Below are positions 35,568 to 44,074 of a stretch of DNA of 64,000 nt, piece by piece; the stretch's first letter is position 1; each line of letters starts with the position of its first letter. This DNA comes from Microbulbifer agarilyticus S89. GTDB taxonomy: Bacteria; Pseudomonadota; Gammaproteobacteria; Pseudomonadales; Cellvibrionaceae. The stretch lies in contig NZ_AFPJ01000036.1 of the NCBI RefSeq assembly GCF_000220505.1, positions 163,851 through 227,850 of the forward strand, in the 5' to 3' direction. Both the position numbers and the translations under genes were made by a program. The notes beneath the pieces are model-generated. The model worked only from the letters and a program-made list of their open reading frames with translations, did no database searches and was not told where the DNA came from.

Positions 35568-35794
35568 TGGCAGTCTCTTGTGTATTGAGCGTGAGTTATA
35601 GCGCGTTCCGCTTGCTGGTCTGTACGCAAACGGCGCAACAGGCTTTATGAGCGTGCATTGTATGGGCGGGCTGCTGCGCCCGCAACCGAGCCGCCGATTG
35701 GTGGACGGCTGGTCATTGAAATGCGGGGGCGTGAAGTGAAGCGGAGCCTTGCCGGCTGATGCGCAAGTGGTGCCGTTATAGCCGGCAGCGCACC

Positions 35795-36280
35795 TCAGAT
35801 GGCGGCAGTGCGCGGTGTAGGGTTGAGGGAATATTGGCAGTGAGCATAAAGGTCGCCCGCTGTGCGCGCCAGTTGGCCACTGAATGCCGCCGGGTAGCCG
35901 AGTTCGAGCAAGTGGCCTTCAAAGTACTCGAGCAGTGCAGCAAACAGATCTGGGTTCAGGCCCTGGGCAAGAAACTGCGCACGGCCGCTGTGCAAGGGTT
36001 CCGCCTGCTCCGCCAGCGCATGGCACAAGAATTGAGTCTGGCGACTCAGTTGCTTGTGATGATCCGCGACGTCTTCTGCGGCCATGAACTTGCCGATTGC
36101 CTGGTAAAAATCGGTGACTAGCCGGGTGACAAATTCCCGCCCACCCATCATGCTGAGCAGGCTACCGTCCGCGGCTTCCGGTGCGCATTCGCACACCTGG
36201 CCGTGATTGCATTGCGCCGGGTTGCCGAGCGGATATAAACCGGCAGGACTGAGTGCTTGCGCAGATAATACCTGAGACAT
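35795..36280 (-). CDS. Truncated haemoglobin-like (group 1) globin with Cys-containing N-terminal extension
   Basis: A 161-residue protein whose residues 43-150 resemble group 1 truncated globins: MMGGREFVTRLVTDFYQAIGKF with an aromatic pair at the B10 region, then HHKQLSRQTQFL with His74/His75 as the likely haem-iron ligand. Such proteins bind O2 or NO. The first 42 residues are an extra segment with three cysteines (24, 30, 32: CNHGQVCEC) that could bind a metal or act in redox sensing; this is not part of the globin fold. The ATG at 36280 has GGGGGAG 8-14 bases upstream; a longer open frame lacks any family similarity. Confidence 0.75.
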   Translation of the reverse strand: MSQVLSAQALSPAGLYPLGNPAQCNHGQVCECAPEAADGSLLSMMGGREFVTRLVTDFYQAIGKFMAAEDVADHHKQLSRQTQFLCHALAEQAEPLHSGRAQFLAQGLNPDLFAALLEYFEGHLLELGYPAAFSGQLARTAGDLYAHCQYSLNPTPRTAAI

Positions 36281-36753
36281 GGATGAGCTCCCCCTGTGAG
36301 ACGAACATTCTGAGTTTTTGTGGGCGTCCCGATAATCTTGTTGATGCCGCTTTATGGATCCGCCTCGGCAAAAGTCTCTCCCGCAAATCGACGTGGGAAA
36401 TCTCGCTGCCGGTGGATTTGGGACTGCCTGTTTCGATATGGGCGGCAAGGTTACGGGATGGAAATACCCCTGCCAACAAACCGGAAACAAATTGTCACAC
36501 TCTTCCACGGGTGTTGTAGGCCGCGTGTAATCAAGCGCAATTTTGGGGCGGGCTATACCACAAGTGCCTGTTTTTAAGGCAATTGTGACGGGGGATTTCC
36601 TCTGGGTTAGCTCTTGCGAGTTAAGCGGGGCGTGACGCCGAATTGGCCTGCAGTAGGGCAAGCTGGTGACAGGGCAAGCGGCACTGGTAAAATCAGCGAT
36701 AAACGCGCAAGGCCAAAGTAATCACGGCCAAACTAATCGAGAAGGAAATTCTG
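36281..36753. other. Gene-free gap between the globin and HIT genes, with a hairpin
   Basis: 473 bases between divergent genes. I see no coding sequence. It holds an 11-bp inverted repeat with one mismatch, CACAAGTGCCT (36559-36569) and AGGCAATTGTG (36577-36587), around a 7-base loop and without a T run, so an operator or a small RNA hairpin is as likely as a terminator. I looked for an FNR/ANR box (TTGAT-N4-ATCAA) because of the globin and found none. AAGGA at 36739-36743 is the ribosome site of the HIT gene. Confidence 0.45.
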
Positions 36754-37173
36754 ATGGCGAGCATCTTTACCCAAATTATTAACGGCGACCTCCCGGGGCA
36801 TTTTGTCTGGCGCGACGACTCGGTGGTGGCCTTTATGACCATTGCTCCTATCAAGCCGGGCCACTGCCTGGTGGTTCCGGTAGCGGAGATTGATCACTGG
36901 GATGATGTCCCCGCGGAAACTTGTGCGCACCTGATGGATGTGGCGAGCAAGGTGGCCAAGGCGCAGAAGCAGGTTTACCGCCCGCGCCGTGTCGGGGTCA
37001 TGGTGGCGGGTATCGAGGTGCCACATACCCACTACCACCTGGTACCGATCAACGAAATTGCCGATCTGGACTTTGCGCTGCAGCAGCAGGCCGAGCCGGA
37101 GGCGCTGGCCGAGGAGGCTGCCAAGATTCGCCAAGCACTGGCGGATCTCGGCTTCGAGAATGGCATGGAATAG
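36754..37173 (+). CDS. HIT family protein (histidine triad nucleotide-binding hydrolase)
   Basis: A 139-residue small cytoplasmic protein of the histidine-triad family, which hydrolyses nucleoside phosphoramidates or dinucleotide polyphosphates. The fold begins ASIFTQIINGDLPGHFVWRDD, includes IAPIKPGHCLVVP, and the catalytic HTHYHLVP (His91, 93, 95). Adenosine phosphoramidase or Ap4A hydrolase activity cannot be separated by sequence. AAGGA lies 11-15 bases before the ATG. It is a monocistronic gene as far as visible; the next gene is 112 bases further on. Confidence 0.93.
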   Translation: MASIFTQIINGDLPGHFVWRDDSVVAFMTIAPIKPGHCLVVPVAEIDHWDDVPAETCAHLMDVASKVAKAQKQVYRPRRVGVMVAGIEVPHTHYHLVPINEIADLDFALQQQAEPEALAEEAAKIRQALADLGFENGME

Positions 37174-37285
37174 CTCCGTTTCGGTGAATTTGGCCTTGCT
37201 GCATCCAAACCTAGAGGTAGCGACGTCATACCGGTAATGAACCAAGGTGGTGGCCAATTTCGGCTGCCCCAAATGCAAATGAGCT

Positions 37286-38110
37286 ATGACTACAGGTACA
37301 CAGACCATGCGTAATCGATCGCCACTTCTGTCCCGCTTCATTTCGGTCGCCATTCTGGCGCCGTTGTTAGCCCTCTGCACGGCGTTTAGCCAGGCGGAAG
37401 AGGCCAAGACCTTCTCAGTAAAAGGGTTTTCAGCGATTGCCCTAAAGGGTGGCTCTAACCTCAAGGTGACACAGGGGGCGGAATTCTCGGTGACAGCGCA
37501 CGGTGAGCAAAAAGACCTCGAATACGCCAAGGCCGAGGTCAGTGGCGATACCCTGTCGCTGTCCGTGGAGCCGGATCGCAAAAGCCTGTTTGGGGTGGTG
37601 ACTGTCAGCAGTGAGCCGAACGTTGAGTTCCGCGTGACCTTGCCGGAACTGTCTGCGATACGCGTGACCGGGTCCGGTGAGGCACTGGCAGATACGCTGG
37701 AGAGCGCCGCCCTGGATTTGCGCGTGACTGGCTCAGGCCTGATTCGCGTGGAAAAAGTCGCTGCGGAATCACTGAACGCCAGTGTTACCGGTTCGGGTGA
37801 CGTGATCCTCGGCACGATCCTCGCGGTTGAGGGGCAGGCGGCGGTGACCGGCTCTGGCGACGTGCGGATGGACAATTTTATCGGTGAGACCATGAATGCC
37901 CAGATCAAGGGGTCCGGTGATGTAGTGGTCGGCGGCAAGGTGGCCAGCGTGAATATCACGGTAATGGGGTCCGGTGACTTCATGGGGCGCCAGTTACAGG
38001 CCACCAGGGCCGGCGGTTCGGTCATGGGGTCCGGCGACATTGTATTGAAACGCCCTGCCAGCGATTCCTTCTCGGTAATGGGCTCCGGAGATGTCGCTCT
38101 GGTAGATTGA
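37286..38110 (+). CDS. GIN-domain (DUF2807) exported protein with GSGD repeats
   Basis: A 274-residue protein with an N-terminal signal peptide (cleavage near SQAEEA, about residue 37). It is followed by a beta-helix-type GIN domain in which TGSGD, KGSGD or MGSGD recurs eight times at roughly 18-24-residue spacing (first near residue 132, last near 268). DUF2807 proteins are envelope-associated and of unknown function. The start could be the ATG at 37286 or the one at 37307; ribosome sites are weak for both. It ends 31 bases before ycjX and could be co-transcribed with the YcjX-YcjF pair. Confidence 0.87.
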   Translation: MTTGTQTMRNRSPLLSRFISVAILAPLLALCTAFSQAEEAKTFSVKGFSAIALKGGSNLKVTQGAEFSVTAHGEQKDLEYAKAEVSGDTLSLSVEPDRKSLFGVVTVSSEPNVEFRVTLPELSAIRVTGSGEALADTLESAALDLRVTGSGLIRVEKVAAESLNASVTGSGDVILGTILAVEGQAAVTGSGDVRMDNFIGETMNAQIKGSGDVVVGGKVASVNITVMGSGDFMGRQLQATRAGGSVMGSGDIVLKRPASDSFSVMGSGDVALVD

Positions 38111-38141
38111 CCCCAGCTTTCCGCTAAAAAACGGAGTTTTA

Positions 38142-39578
38142 GTGAGTTCAGATCAGGATGGCCGCGCGGGACGAAGCCGCCTGCGCGGTTTGAAGAAGCA
38201 GCTGCGCCAGCTCGGCAAAGAGGCGCTGGATAAATCCCATTGGGCCGCCGAGCGTCTGCTCGACAAGCGCCTGTGTATCGGTATCACTGGCCTCAGTGGT
38301 GCCGGTAAGTCCACCTTAATCACCAGTCTTATCTATCAATTGAGCAACCCCGATCGGGCCCAGCTCCCCGGCTTTGCGCCGGCGCTGAATGGTCGTTTAC
38401 TGGGGGCTGAGTTGCACCCTGCGGTGGACGCCGGGTTACCGCTGTTTGAATATGAACGCTGTCTCGGTGCGCTGACCGCCACGCCGCCACGCTGGCCGGA
38501 ATCCACGCGCGATCTTTCCGCACTGGAGCTGCATTTGCAGCTGCAAGGACGGCGCCTGGGGCGCAACTACCAGCAGCGGGTGATCCTCGAGTTTCGCGAC
38601 TACCCCGGTGAGTGGCTGATGGATCTCCCCTTGTTGCGCATGGATTTTGCCACCTGGTGCCGCCACCAGCGCGATTTGCTGGACGGGCAGGTGCGCCGCA
38701 ACCTGGCGCCGGAGCTGATGGCCCGTCTGGCGCAATTGAATCCTGCAGACCGCCTGGATCCGAGTGCGCTGGATAGCCTGTGGCAGAATTACCGACAATT
38801 TCTGCGGGACTGTCGCGGTAGTGCGCGGCTCAGCTACCTGCAGCCGGGAAGGGCGCTACTCGACAATGATGAGTATGGCTTCTTCCCGTTGCTGACCCTG
38901 GGGCACCAGAGTGTCGCCGAACTGGACGCGTTGCCCGAGGACAGTGTGTACCGGGTGCTGGAGGCACGCTATCGCGATTACGTCGAGCAGAGTGTCGCGC
39001 CCTTCGTAGAGAGTCATTTTCGGCATCTTGATCGCCAGCTAGTCTTGGTCGACCTCATCGGAACCCTGTTTGCGGGTGAGGAAGCACTGGAAGATATGCG
39101 CCTGGCATTTGGACACATCGCCGATACCTTCCGCTACGGTAGCAGTGGTCTGCTGCGCAAGCTGTGGCGCCCGCGTATCGACCGACTGGTGTTTGCCGCG
39201 ACCAAGGTAGATCAGGTGCTGGCGGCGGACCACGATGCATTGCGCCAGTTGCTGGGGCAGCAACTGCAGCAAGTGTTCTCCGGGGCCCGTCACCGCGGGT
39301 TGCCGCTATATTGTGAGGCGATCGCGGCCGTCCGTTGTTCCACGGAGCAGGTGAGGAACGGTCGCCGTATGCTGGTGGGGCATGGAATGGATGGTGATTA
39401 CCTCGGCTTTGAAAATGCGGAAATACTCGCCCACCTGCCGCAAGAAAACGGCTGGCAACACTATCAGGGTGGGCTGCCGCCACAGTTGCGCCCGCCGGTG
39501 GGCATCGCGCGAGAGGGCTATCTGCCGCATATCCGCATTGATGCATTGTTGAACTTATTGCTGGGAGACAAGGTGTAA
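38142..39578 (+). CDS. ycjX: YcjX-like P-loop protein (DUF463)
   Basis: A 478-residue P-loop NTPase of the YcjX/DUF463 family, stress-related and usually encoded with YcjF in or near the phage-shock-protein regulon. Walker A GLSGAGKST (50-58), then the family blocks RDYPGEWLMDLPLL, SYLQPGRALL, LVDLIGTLFAGEE and FAATKVDQV (nucleotide specificity region TKxD). GGAG lies 8-11 bases before the GTG at 38142. The ycjF start overlaps its stop by one base (TAATG), so the pair is translationally coupled. No psp genes are near. Confidence 0.92.
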   Translation: MSSDQDGRAGRSRLRGLKKQLRQLGKEALDKSHWAAERLLDKRLCIGITGLSGAGKSTLITSLIYQLSNPDRAQLPGFAPALNGRLLGAELHPAVDAGLPLFEYERCLGALTATPPRWPESTRDLSALELHLQLQGRRLGRNYQQRVILEFRDYPGEWLMDLPLLRMDFATWCRHQRDLLDGQVRRNLAPELMARLAQLNPADRLDPSALDSLWQNYRQFLRDCRGSARLSYLQPGRALLDNDEYGFFPLLTLGHQSVAELDALPEDSVYRVLEARYRDYVEQSVAPFVESHFRHLDRQLVLVDLIGTLFAGEEALEDMRLAFGHIADTFRYGSSGLLRKLWRPRIDRLVFAATKVDQVLAADHDALRQLLGQQLQQVFSGARHRGLPLYCEAIAAVRCSTEQVRNGRRMLVGHGMDGDYLGFENAEILAHLPQENGWQHYQGGLPPQLRPPVGIAREGYLPHIRIDALLNLLLGDKV

Positions 39579-40774
39579 TGGACTCAGCGGATAACAAAGA
39601 CGCGGCAGGGGCCAATGCCAAACGTTCCAGCCAGGAGCCACGCCGGCAAACCCGCATAGAAAACTTGCAGGCGGAAGAGAATACCGTACACGACCGCGCG
39701 AGTACCCGTGTCGAATCCTTGTCGGAAGAGGCCGATCAGCTGCCGCGTTCCATCACCACCGGCGAATCCCTCCCCAATACCATCGCATTTTCCGAATTGC
39801 GCCTGCCCGTTTTCCGCCTGCGCTTGTGGAAGCCTGCGCTGGCTGCCGCGCTAGCGCTGACGTTTGGTGCGATATTTTGGGAGCTGCGCCAGTTCTTCTA
39901 CTGGGCGGCCGATATGCACTGGGGTTTTGGTGTGCTGGCGGGGCTGATTATCGGGGCACTCGTATTAACGATGGTAAGTGCCGTGTGGGAATACTTTCGC
40001 GCTGGACGGCCCCTGCGCAAACTGCAAAAAACACAGGAGTTGGCGGCTGAGGTGCGCGACAGTCGCGCCACTGATGCCGTTGAGCCACTGAATCGCCAGT
40101 TGCGAGAGCTGTTTGACGGAAAACCGCAAGGGGCGCTACTTGCCCGCGTGCAGGAAGAAACGCCGGACTATTACGACAATAGTGAGTTATTGCGCCATCT
40201 GGAGCTCAATTTTTTTGAAGCGCTGGACCAGGAGGCCTTGCGGCGCATCGTTCGACACGCCACCACCACTGGCGCACTGGTGGGGCTGAGCCCGTTCACC
40301 ACGTTGGATGTGTTGGTGGCCTTGCGGCAGTCCATGCGCATGATCGACGATGTGGCGCAGATTTACGGCGTGCGCCCGTCAGTAGTGGTGCGCTGGCGCC
40401 TATTCAAGAAAATACTCGCGCTTGTGGCGTATAGTGGTGCCAGCGAGTACGCGGTGAGTGAGCTGTGGCCGGAGCTGGTGGGCGATAGTATGTTGAGCAC
40501 GGTATCTGCGCGGCTCGGGCAGGGCATGGGCGCCAGCCTGTTTATGGCCCGCATTGGTCTCGCTGCGGTACACAGTTGCCGCCCGATACCCTTCTCGGAG
40601 AAGCAGCGTCCCCGGTTGGGTGCGCTGACGCGGCGCATTGCGGCGAGCCTGAAGGAGCGTTTATTGGGACGCGAGCGGGTCAATTGGCCGGAGGCCGAGA
40701 TGGCAGGCACATCAGAGAAAGAGCCAGTTGCGCGCGAGGGAAGTAACACCGAGCGCAAGCGGGGGAGCGAGTAA
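39578..40774 (+). CDS. ycjF: YcjF-like inner-membrane protein (TIGR01620)
   Basis: A 398-residue membrane protein that partners with YcjX. After an 80-residue charged N-terminal region come two membrane helices (about 86-103 and 116-135), then a cytoplasmic domain with a DUF697-type end (GALVGLSPFTTLDVLVALRQSMRMIDDVAQIYG, GMGASLFMARIGLAAVHSCRPIPF). The C-terminal 40 residues are polar and highly charged. Its function is unknown; in enteric bacteria its gene is induced with the phage shock response. The ATG overlaps the ycjX stop codon. It ends 61 bases before the stop of a convergent gene. Confidence 0.92.
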   Translation: MDSADNKDAAGANAKRSSQEPRRQTRIENLQAEENTVHDRASTRVESLSEEADQLPRSITTGESLPNTIAFSELRLPVFRLRLWKPALAAALALTFGAIFWELRQFFYWAADMHWGFGVLAGLIIGALVLTMVSAVWEYFRAGRPLRKLQKTQELAAEVRDSRATDAVEPLNRQLRELFDGKPQGALLARVQEETPDYYDNSELLRHLELNFFEALDQEALRRIVRHATTTGALVGLSPFTTLDVLVALRQSMRMIDDVAQIYGVRPSVVVRWRLFKKILALVAYSGASEYAVSELWPELVGDSMLSTVSARLGQGMGASLFMARIGLAAVHSCRPIPFSEKQRPRLGALTRRIAASLKERLLGRERVNWPEAEMAGTSEKEPVAREGSNTERKRGSE

Positions 40775-40835
40775 CACGGGGGCGCGAGAAGCAGCCGCTC
40801 CCCCGGTCAGTCGCGAGTCAGGATAGCTGTGCAGC

Positions 40836-41402
40836 TTACTGAAACTGTTTTTTCATCAGGATTCTGGTGTGATGTTGATCCATCAAAGTCGCGAGGGTTT
40901 CGTAGCGGCTTTTGATAAACGGCAATGGGTTGTTTACACCGGTTTCATCCGGAAACTCCACACCTTCCCGCACTAGTTGTAATTCCTTCGCCAGCGCATC
41001 CATTGCAGCAAAGATCTCTTGGGTATTTTTTTCGTTGTGGAACACCGAAGTGTTCGCCGTATCGTTCAGGAAGTCATCGCATTCCGACAGCCACTCTGAG
41101 CGCTGCTTCAGGAAATTGATGGTGTTGCGAATACCGCCTTTGTACTCGAGATTGAAGTTTTCGTTTACATACTTCCCGAGACTGCGCATGCCGTAGTCAA
41201 CAAATTGATCCACCAGGCCATCGCAATAGCTTTGGGTCAAATAAGATGGGTGAGTTTTGGCGGTTGCGTTGCCGGAGGTCAGCAATATACTCACTGCCAT
41301 CGCGCCGCATAGAGCAACGAAATTACGCAGTTTGGACACTGTGGACGTGGCTTGCTGGGAGGTTTCACTCAGGTGTGTTGTTGCGAAATCTGACGTTTTC
41401 AT
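40836..41402 (-). CDS. Secreted hypothetical protein
   Basis: A 188-residue protein with a long signal peptide: a polar n-region of about 24 residues, a hydrophobic core (FVALCGAMAVSILLTSG) and an AxA cleavage site after NATA. The mature part has three cysteines, two in SYCDGL and ECDDFL that could bond, and helical character. I do not recognise a family. The ATG at 41402 is preferred; an in-frame ATG at 41459 would put a perfect CRP-type site inside the gene. It is divergent from gor with that site between them, so cAMP-dependent control is plausible. Confidence 0.7.
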   Translation of the reverse strand: MKTSDFATTHLSETSQQATSTVSKLRNFVALCGAMAVSILLTSGNATAKTHPSYLTQSYCDGLVDQFVDYGMRSLGKYVNENFNLEYKGGIRNTINFLKQRSEWLSECDDFLNDTANTSVFHNEKNTQEIFAAMDALAKELQLVREGVEFPDETGVNNPLPFIKSRYETLATLMDQHHTRILMKKQFQ

Positions 41403-41444
41403 TTTTAAGTGCCTTGCTGTTGTTTTCGCTATCAGGCTTGTTAT

Positions 41445-41460
41445 TGTGATAAACATCACA
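41445..41460. promoter_or_regulatory. CRP/Vfr-type binding site
   Basis: TGTGATAAACATCACA matches the CRP consensus TGTGA-N6-TCACA in every conserved position, and its flanks are AT-rich. It lies 43 bases before the start of the leftward secreted-protein gene and 140 bases before gor, in an activating position for the former. No other site of this quality was seen in the window. Confidence 0.7.
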
Positions 41461-41600
41461 TAAGTATCTAAACGACAGTGCTATGTCAACGGCTTTTAAG
41501 TTCCGATTGTCAGTTATGCGTAGATTGCGGAACCAGTCGGCATTTTCAACGGGAAATTGGGTTGAGGTGGCGGCTATTTTTTCGTCAAAAGGAGCAGGTT

Positions 41601-42962
41601 TTGTCTGAGTTTGATTTCGATCTTTTCGTGATTGGTGCGGGTTCTGGCGGCGTGCGCGCGGCAAGAATGGCCGCAGCAACCGGAATGCGCGTGGCGGTGG
41701 TGGAAGACCGCTATATGGGTGGTACCTGCGTCAATGTAGGCTGTGTGCCCAAGAAACTCTTTGTCTACGCGAGCAGCTACAGCGAAGCGTTTGACGATGC
41801 GACGGCGTTTGGTTGGCAGGGGCAGACGGGGGCGCAGTTCACCTGGCCAACCCTCCGCGATAACAACGCGAAGGAAATCACGCGCTTAAATGGTATCTAT
41901 CGCAAGCTTCTCAGCAACGCCGGGGTCACCGTCATTGATGGTCGTGGCAAGCTGACTGGCCGCCAGCAGGTGACGGTCGGTGATACGCAATACTCCGCCG
42001 AGCGGGTGCTGGTTGCTACCGGCGGTTGGCCATTTGTGCCTGAATTTCCCGGCAGTGAGCATGTCATCACCTCCAATGAAGTGTTTTCTATGGAGGAATT
42101 CCCGCAGCGCGTGCTCGTGGTCGGCGGCGGTTATATCGCGGTCGAGTTCGCCGGCATTTTTGCCGGGCTGGGGGCGGAGACCCATCTGTCCTATCGCCGC
42201 GATCTGTTTCTGCGAGGGTTCGATAACGACGTACGCCATTTTGTCCGCGATGAAATCGTCAAGAAATCGGTGCAACTGCATTTCAACCATCAGGTTGCTT
42301 CAATTGAAAAGGCGCCCGATGGCAGTCTGCGTGTTCAGGATAGCGACGGTGGCGTGCTGGAAGTCGATGCGGTTCTGTATGCCACCGGACGCAAGCCGAA
42401 TACCCGGGGGCTCGGGCTGGAAGAGTTGGGTGTGGTGCTGCAAAAGGATGGCACTATCGGTATCGATGATAATTTTCGGAGCAGTGTAACGTCGATCTAT
42501 GCACTGGGCGATGTAACTGGAGGTCCAGAGCTGACTCCGGTGGCGTTGGCCGAAGCCATGGCGCTGGTGAAGCACTGGCAGACGGGTAAGACAGCGGAGA
42601 TCGATTACAACAACATTCCTACGGCCGTTTTTTGTCAGCCGAACATTGGGACTGTCGGGTTGAGTGAAGAAGAGGCGCGCCAGGCAGGGGTTACGGTTGA
42701 GATATACCGCTCGGACTTCCGTGCCATGCGACATTCGGTGAGCGGTCGCGACGAACGCACGCTGATGAAGCTCGTGGTCGATACCAGCAATGACCGCGTG
42801 ATTGGCGCCCATATGGTGGGCCCAGATGCGGGTGAGATCATTCAGGGGATTGCGGTGGCAATGAAGGCCGGTGCAACCAAGACCGTGTTTGACCAGACCA
42901 TCGGGATTCATCCGACTGCGGCGGAAGAGTTCGTCACAATGCGCACGCCGGTTGCAGAATAG
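41601..42962 (+). CDS. gor: Glutathione-disulfide reductase
   Basis: A 453-residue FAD-dependent enzyme that reduces oxidised glutathione with NADPH in the cytoplasm. FAD motif GAGSGG near residue 12, redox-active disulfide in [14 protein letters not shown] (Cys43, Cys48), NADPH motif [17 protein letters not shown] followed by an Arg pair (SYRRD), FAD-binding ALGDVTGG, and the catalytic [10 protein letters not shown]. coli Gor is 450 residues. I chose the TTG at 41601 with AAAGGAG 6-12 bases upstream, because the family begins with a short run before [11 protein letters not shown]; earlier in-frame codons give a non-conserved extension. A strong terminator follows. Confidence 0.93.
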   Translation: MSEFDFDLFVIGAGSGGVRAARMAAATGMRVAVVEDRYMGGTCVNVGCVPKKLFVYASSYSEAFDDATAFGWQGQTGAQFTWPTLRDNNAKEITRLNGIYRKLLSNAGVTVIDGRGKLTGRQQVTVGDTQYSAERVLVATGGWPFVPEFPGSEHVITSNEVFSMEEFPQRVLVVGGGYIAVEFAGIFAGLGAETHLSYRRDLFLRGFDNDVRHFVRDEIVKKSVQLHFNHQVASIEKAPDGSLRVQDSDGGVLEVDAVLYATGRKPNTRGLGLEELGVVLQKDGTIGIDDNFRSSVTSIYALGDVTGGPELTPVALAEAMALVKHWQTGKTAEIDYNNIPTAVFCQPNIGTVGLSEEEARQAGVTVEIYRSDFRAMRHSVSGRDERTLMKLVVDTSNDRVIGAHMVGPDAGEIIQGIAVAMKAGATKTVFDQTIGIHPTAAEEFVTMRTPVAE

Positions 42963-42994
42963 CCGCAGCTTTTTTCACTCGGTTGTGTGCAAAC

Positions 42995-43033
42995 AAAAAG
43001 AGCGGGGAAGTGTTACTTCCCCGCTCTTTTTTT
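42995..43033. terminator. Bidirectional terminator after gor
   Basis: Perfect 12-bp stem GAGCGGGGAAGT (43000-43011) with ACTTCCCCGCTC (43015-43026), GTT loop, five A residues before and eight T residues after. It serves gor and the leftward ribosome-associated factor gene, which converge here. Confidence 0.95.
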
Positions 43034-43085
43034 AAATTGGCCTCTGTGACTTATCCAGATTGCGGATGCAAATCAAAAAATCTGC

Positions 43086-43439
43086 TTATTCGATCTCGCT
43101 GTCGACAACGGCGGTCTGGTATCGACGGGATTTGCGACGGCCGCCGCGCTCTTTCAGGCAGCGCTCTGCGGAATCGAAGGCTCCGTTAACGGCGCGATGA
43201 ATAGAGTCACTTTCGTTGGAAATCGTCACCGGATTTCCGCTCACAGCTAGTTCGACGGAAGCTTTGTATTGCTTGCCTTTGTGCTTGTGTTGATGGGGGG
43301 CTTCGAGGACCACACGGCTTCGTATGATGTCGCCACAATAACGTTCCAGCTTGTTTAGCTTTTTGGATACGGTATCCGCAAGAGATGCAGATTTATCGAT
43401 GTCGCGGAATACAATGTTATCGTAAGGCGCTGATTTCAT
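43086..43439 (-). CDS. HPF/RaiA-family ribosome hibernation factor
   Basis: A 117-residue protein of the ribosome-associated S30AE family, which binds the small subunit and blocks translation in stationary phase or stress. The fold is visible as KSASLADTVSKKLNKLERYCGDIIRSRVVLEAPHQHKHKGKQYKASVELAVSGNPVTISNE and the following AFDSAERCLKERGGRRK. It is not next to rpoN, so it is a second-type hibernation factor (RaiA/YfiA-like) or a stand-alone HPF; the two cannot be told apart here. GGAGG lies 10-14 bases before the ATG at 43439. A longer open frame to 43631 has no support. Confidence 0.85.
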   Translation of the reverse strand: MKSAPYDNIVFRDIDKSASLADTVSKKLNKLERYCGDIIRSRVVLEAPHQHKHKGKQYKASVELAVSGNPVTISNESDSIHRAVNGAFDSAERCLKERGGRRKSRRYQTAVVDSEIE

Positions 43440-44074
43440 GGGCACATACCTCCGGTTATAAAGGGTCCATGCAGGCCGCGATGTGCGGTTTGCTAAAAGA
43501 AGGTAGGGCGCCCTGTAGGGAGAGAGTGACAGGCTTGAAAATCGAATCACCAGAGGTCGCGAGTTAACGGCTGCCACCGCAGCCAAATAAGGTTTTGCGC
43601 TCGGGTCGGTTTTCAATCCGGTCGGGATCAACTCCCTGTAGTCATAATGCGATTCTGAGAAAAAAAATCAAGCACCCCGATCAAGAAAATGTCATGAAAA
43701 ATTGTTAGTACTTTTGGAACTTTTTGGCAAAAGACCGGCAGGCGCGGAAAACCGTGAATTGCAGCACAGGTCACTCTAAGCCCAGTAATCTTGTTGGCAT
43801 GGTCATTGCTGCGAAAAATCGGCTGGGGTAAATTGGCGCATGCGTAGTCGTTTACTGCGCGCATGGGTTCTGAAGGTGTGTGTTCTCAGAGTGAAGGGGT
43901 GCGTCTCAGCGTGGCGGCTCCTGTCGGTGTAGAATGCCAAATCTCAGCCTGTTCGTGGTTTCCATGGGGCCTCTGATGAGCTCCAGGATCGTGCGGGCAT
44001 CCAAGATATCTGGGTGAGGGGGTACGTCCCCAGGTGCGCTCAAGAAGTAAAAAATCAAACAATGGATTCTGACA
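43440..44074. other. Gene-free gap between two divergent genes, with candidate promoters
   Basis: About 635 bases. The AT-rich part (43650-43740) should hold the leftward promoter of the hibernation-factor gene. A rightward candidate is -35 TTGCTG (43806-43811), a 17-base spacer and -10 TAAATT (43829-43834). Small open frames on both strands lack ribosome sites and I do not treat them as genes. Confidence 0.4.

Noticed and set aside
36281-36661. N-terminal extension of the truncated globin gene
   Set aside because: Pro/Cys/Arg-rich translation with no similarity to globins; the ATG at 36280 has a strong ribosome site.
36281-36753. FNR/ANR box upstream of the globin gene
   Set aside because: Searched for TTGAT-N4-ATCAA; only unrelated GATAATC and TTGATG pieces are present.
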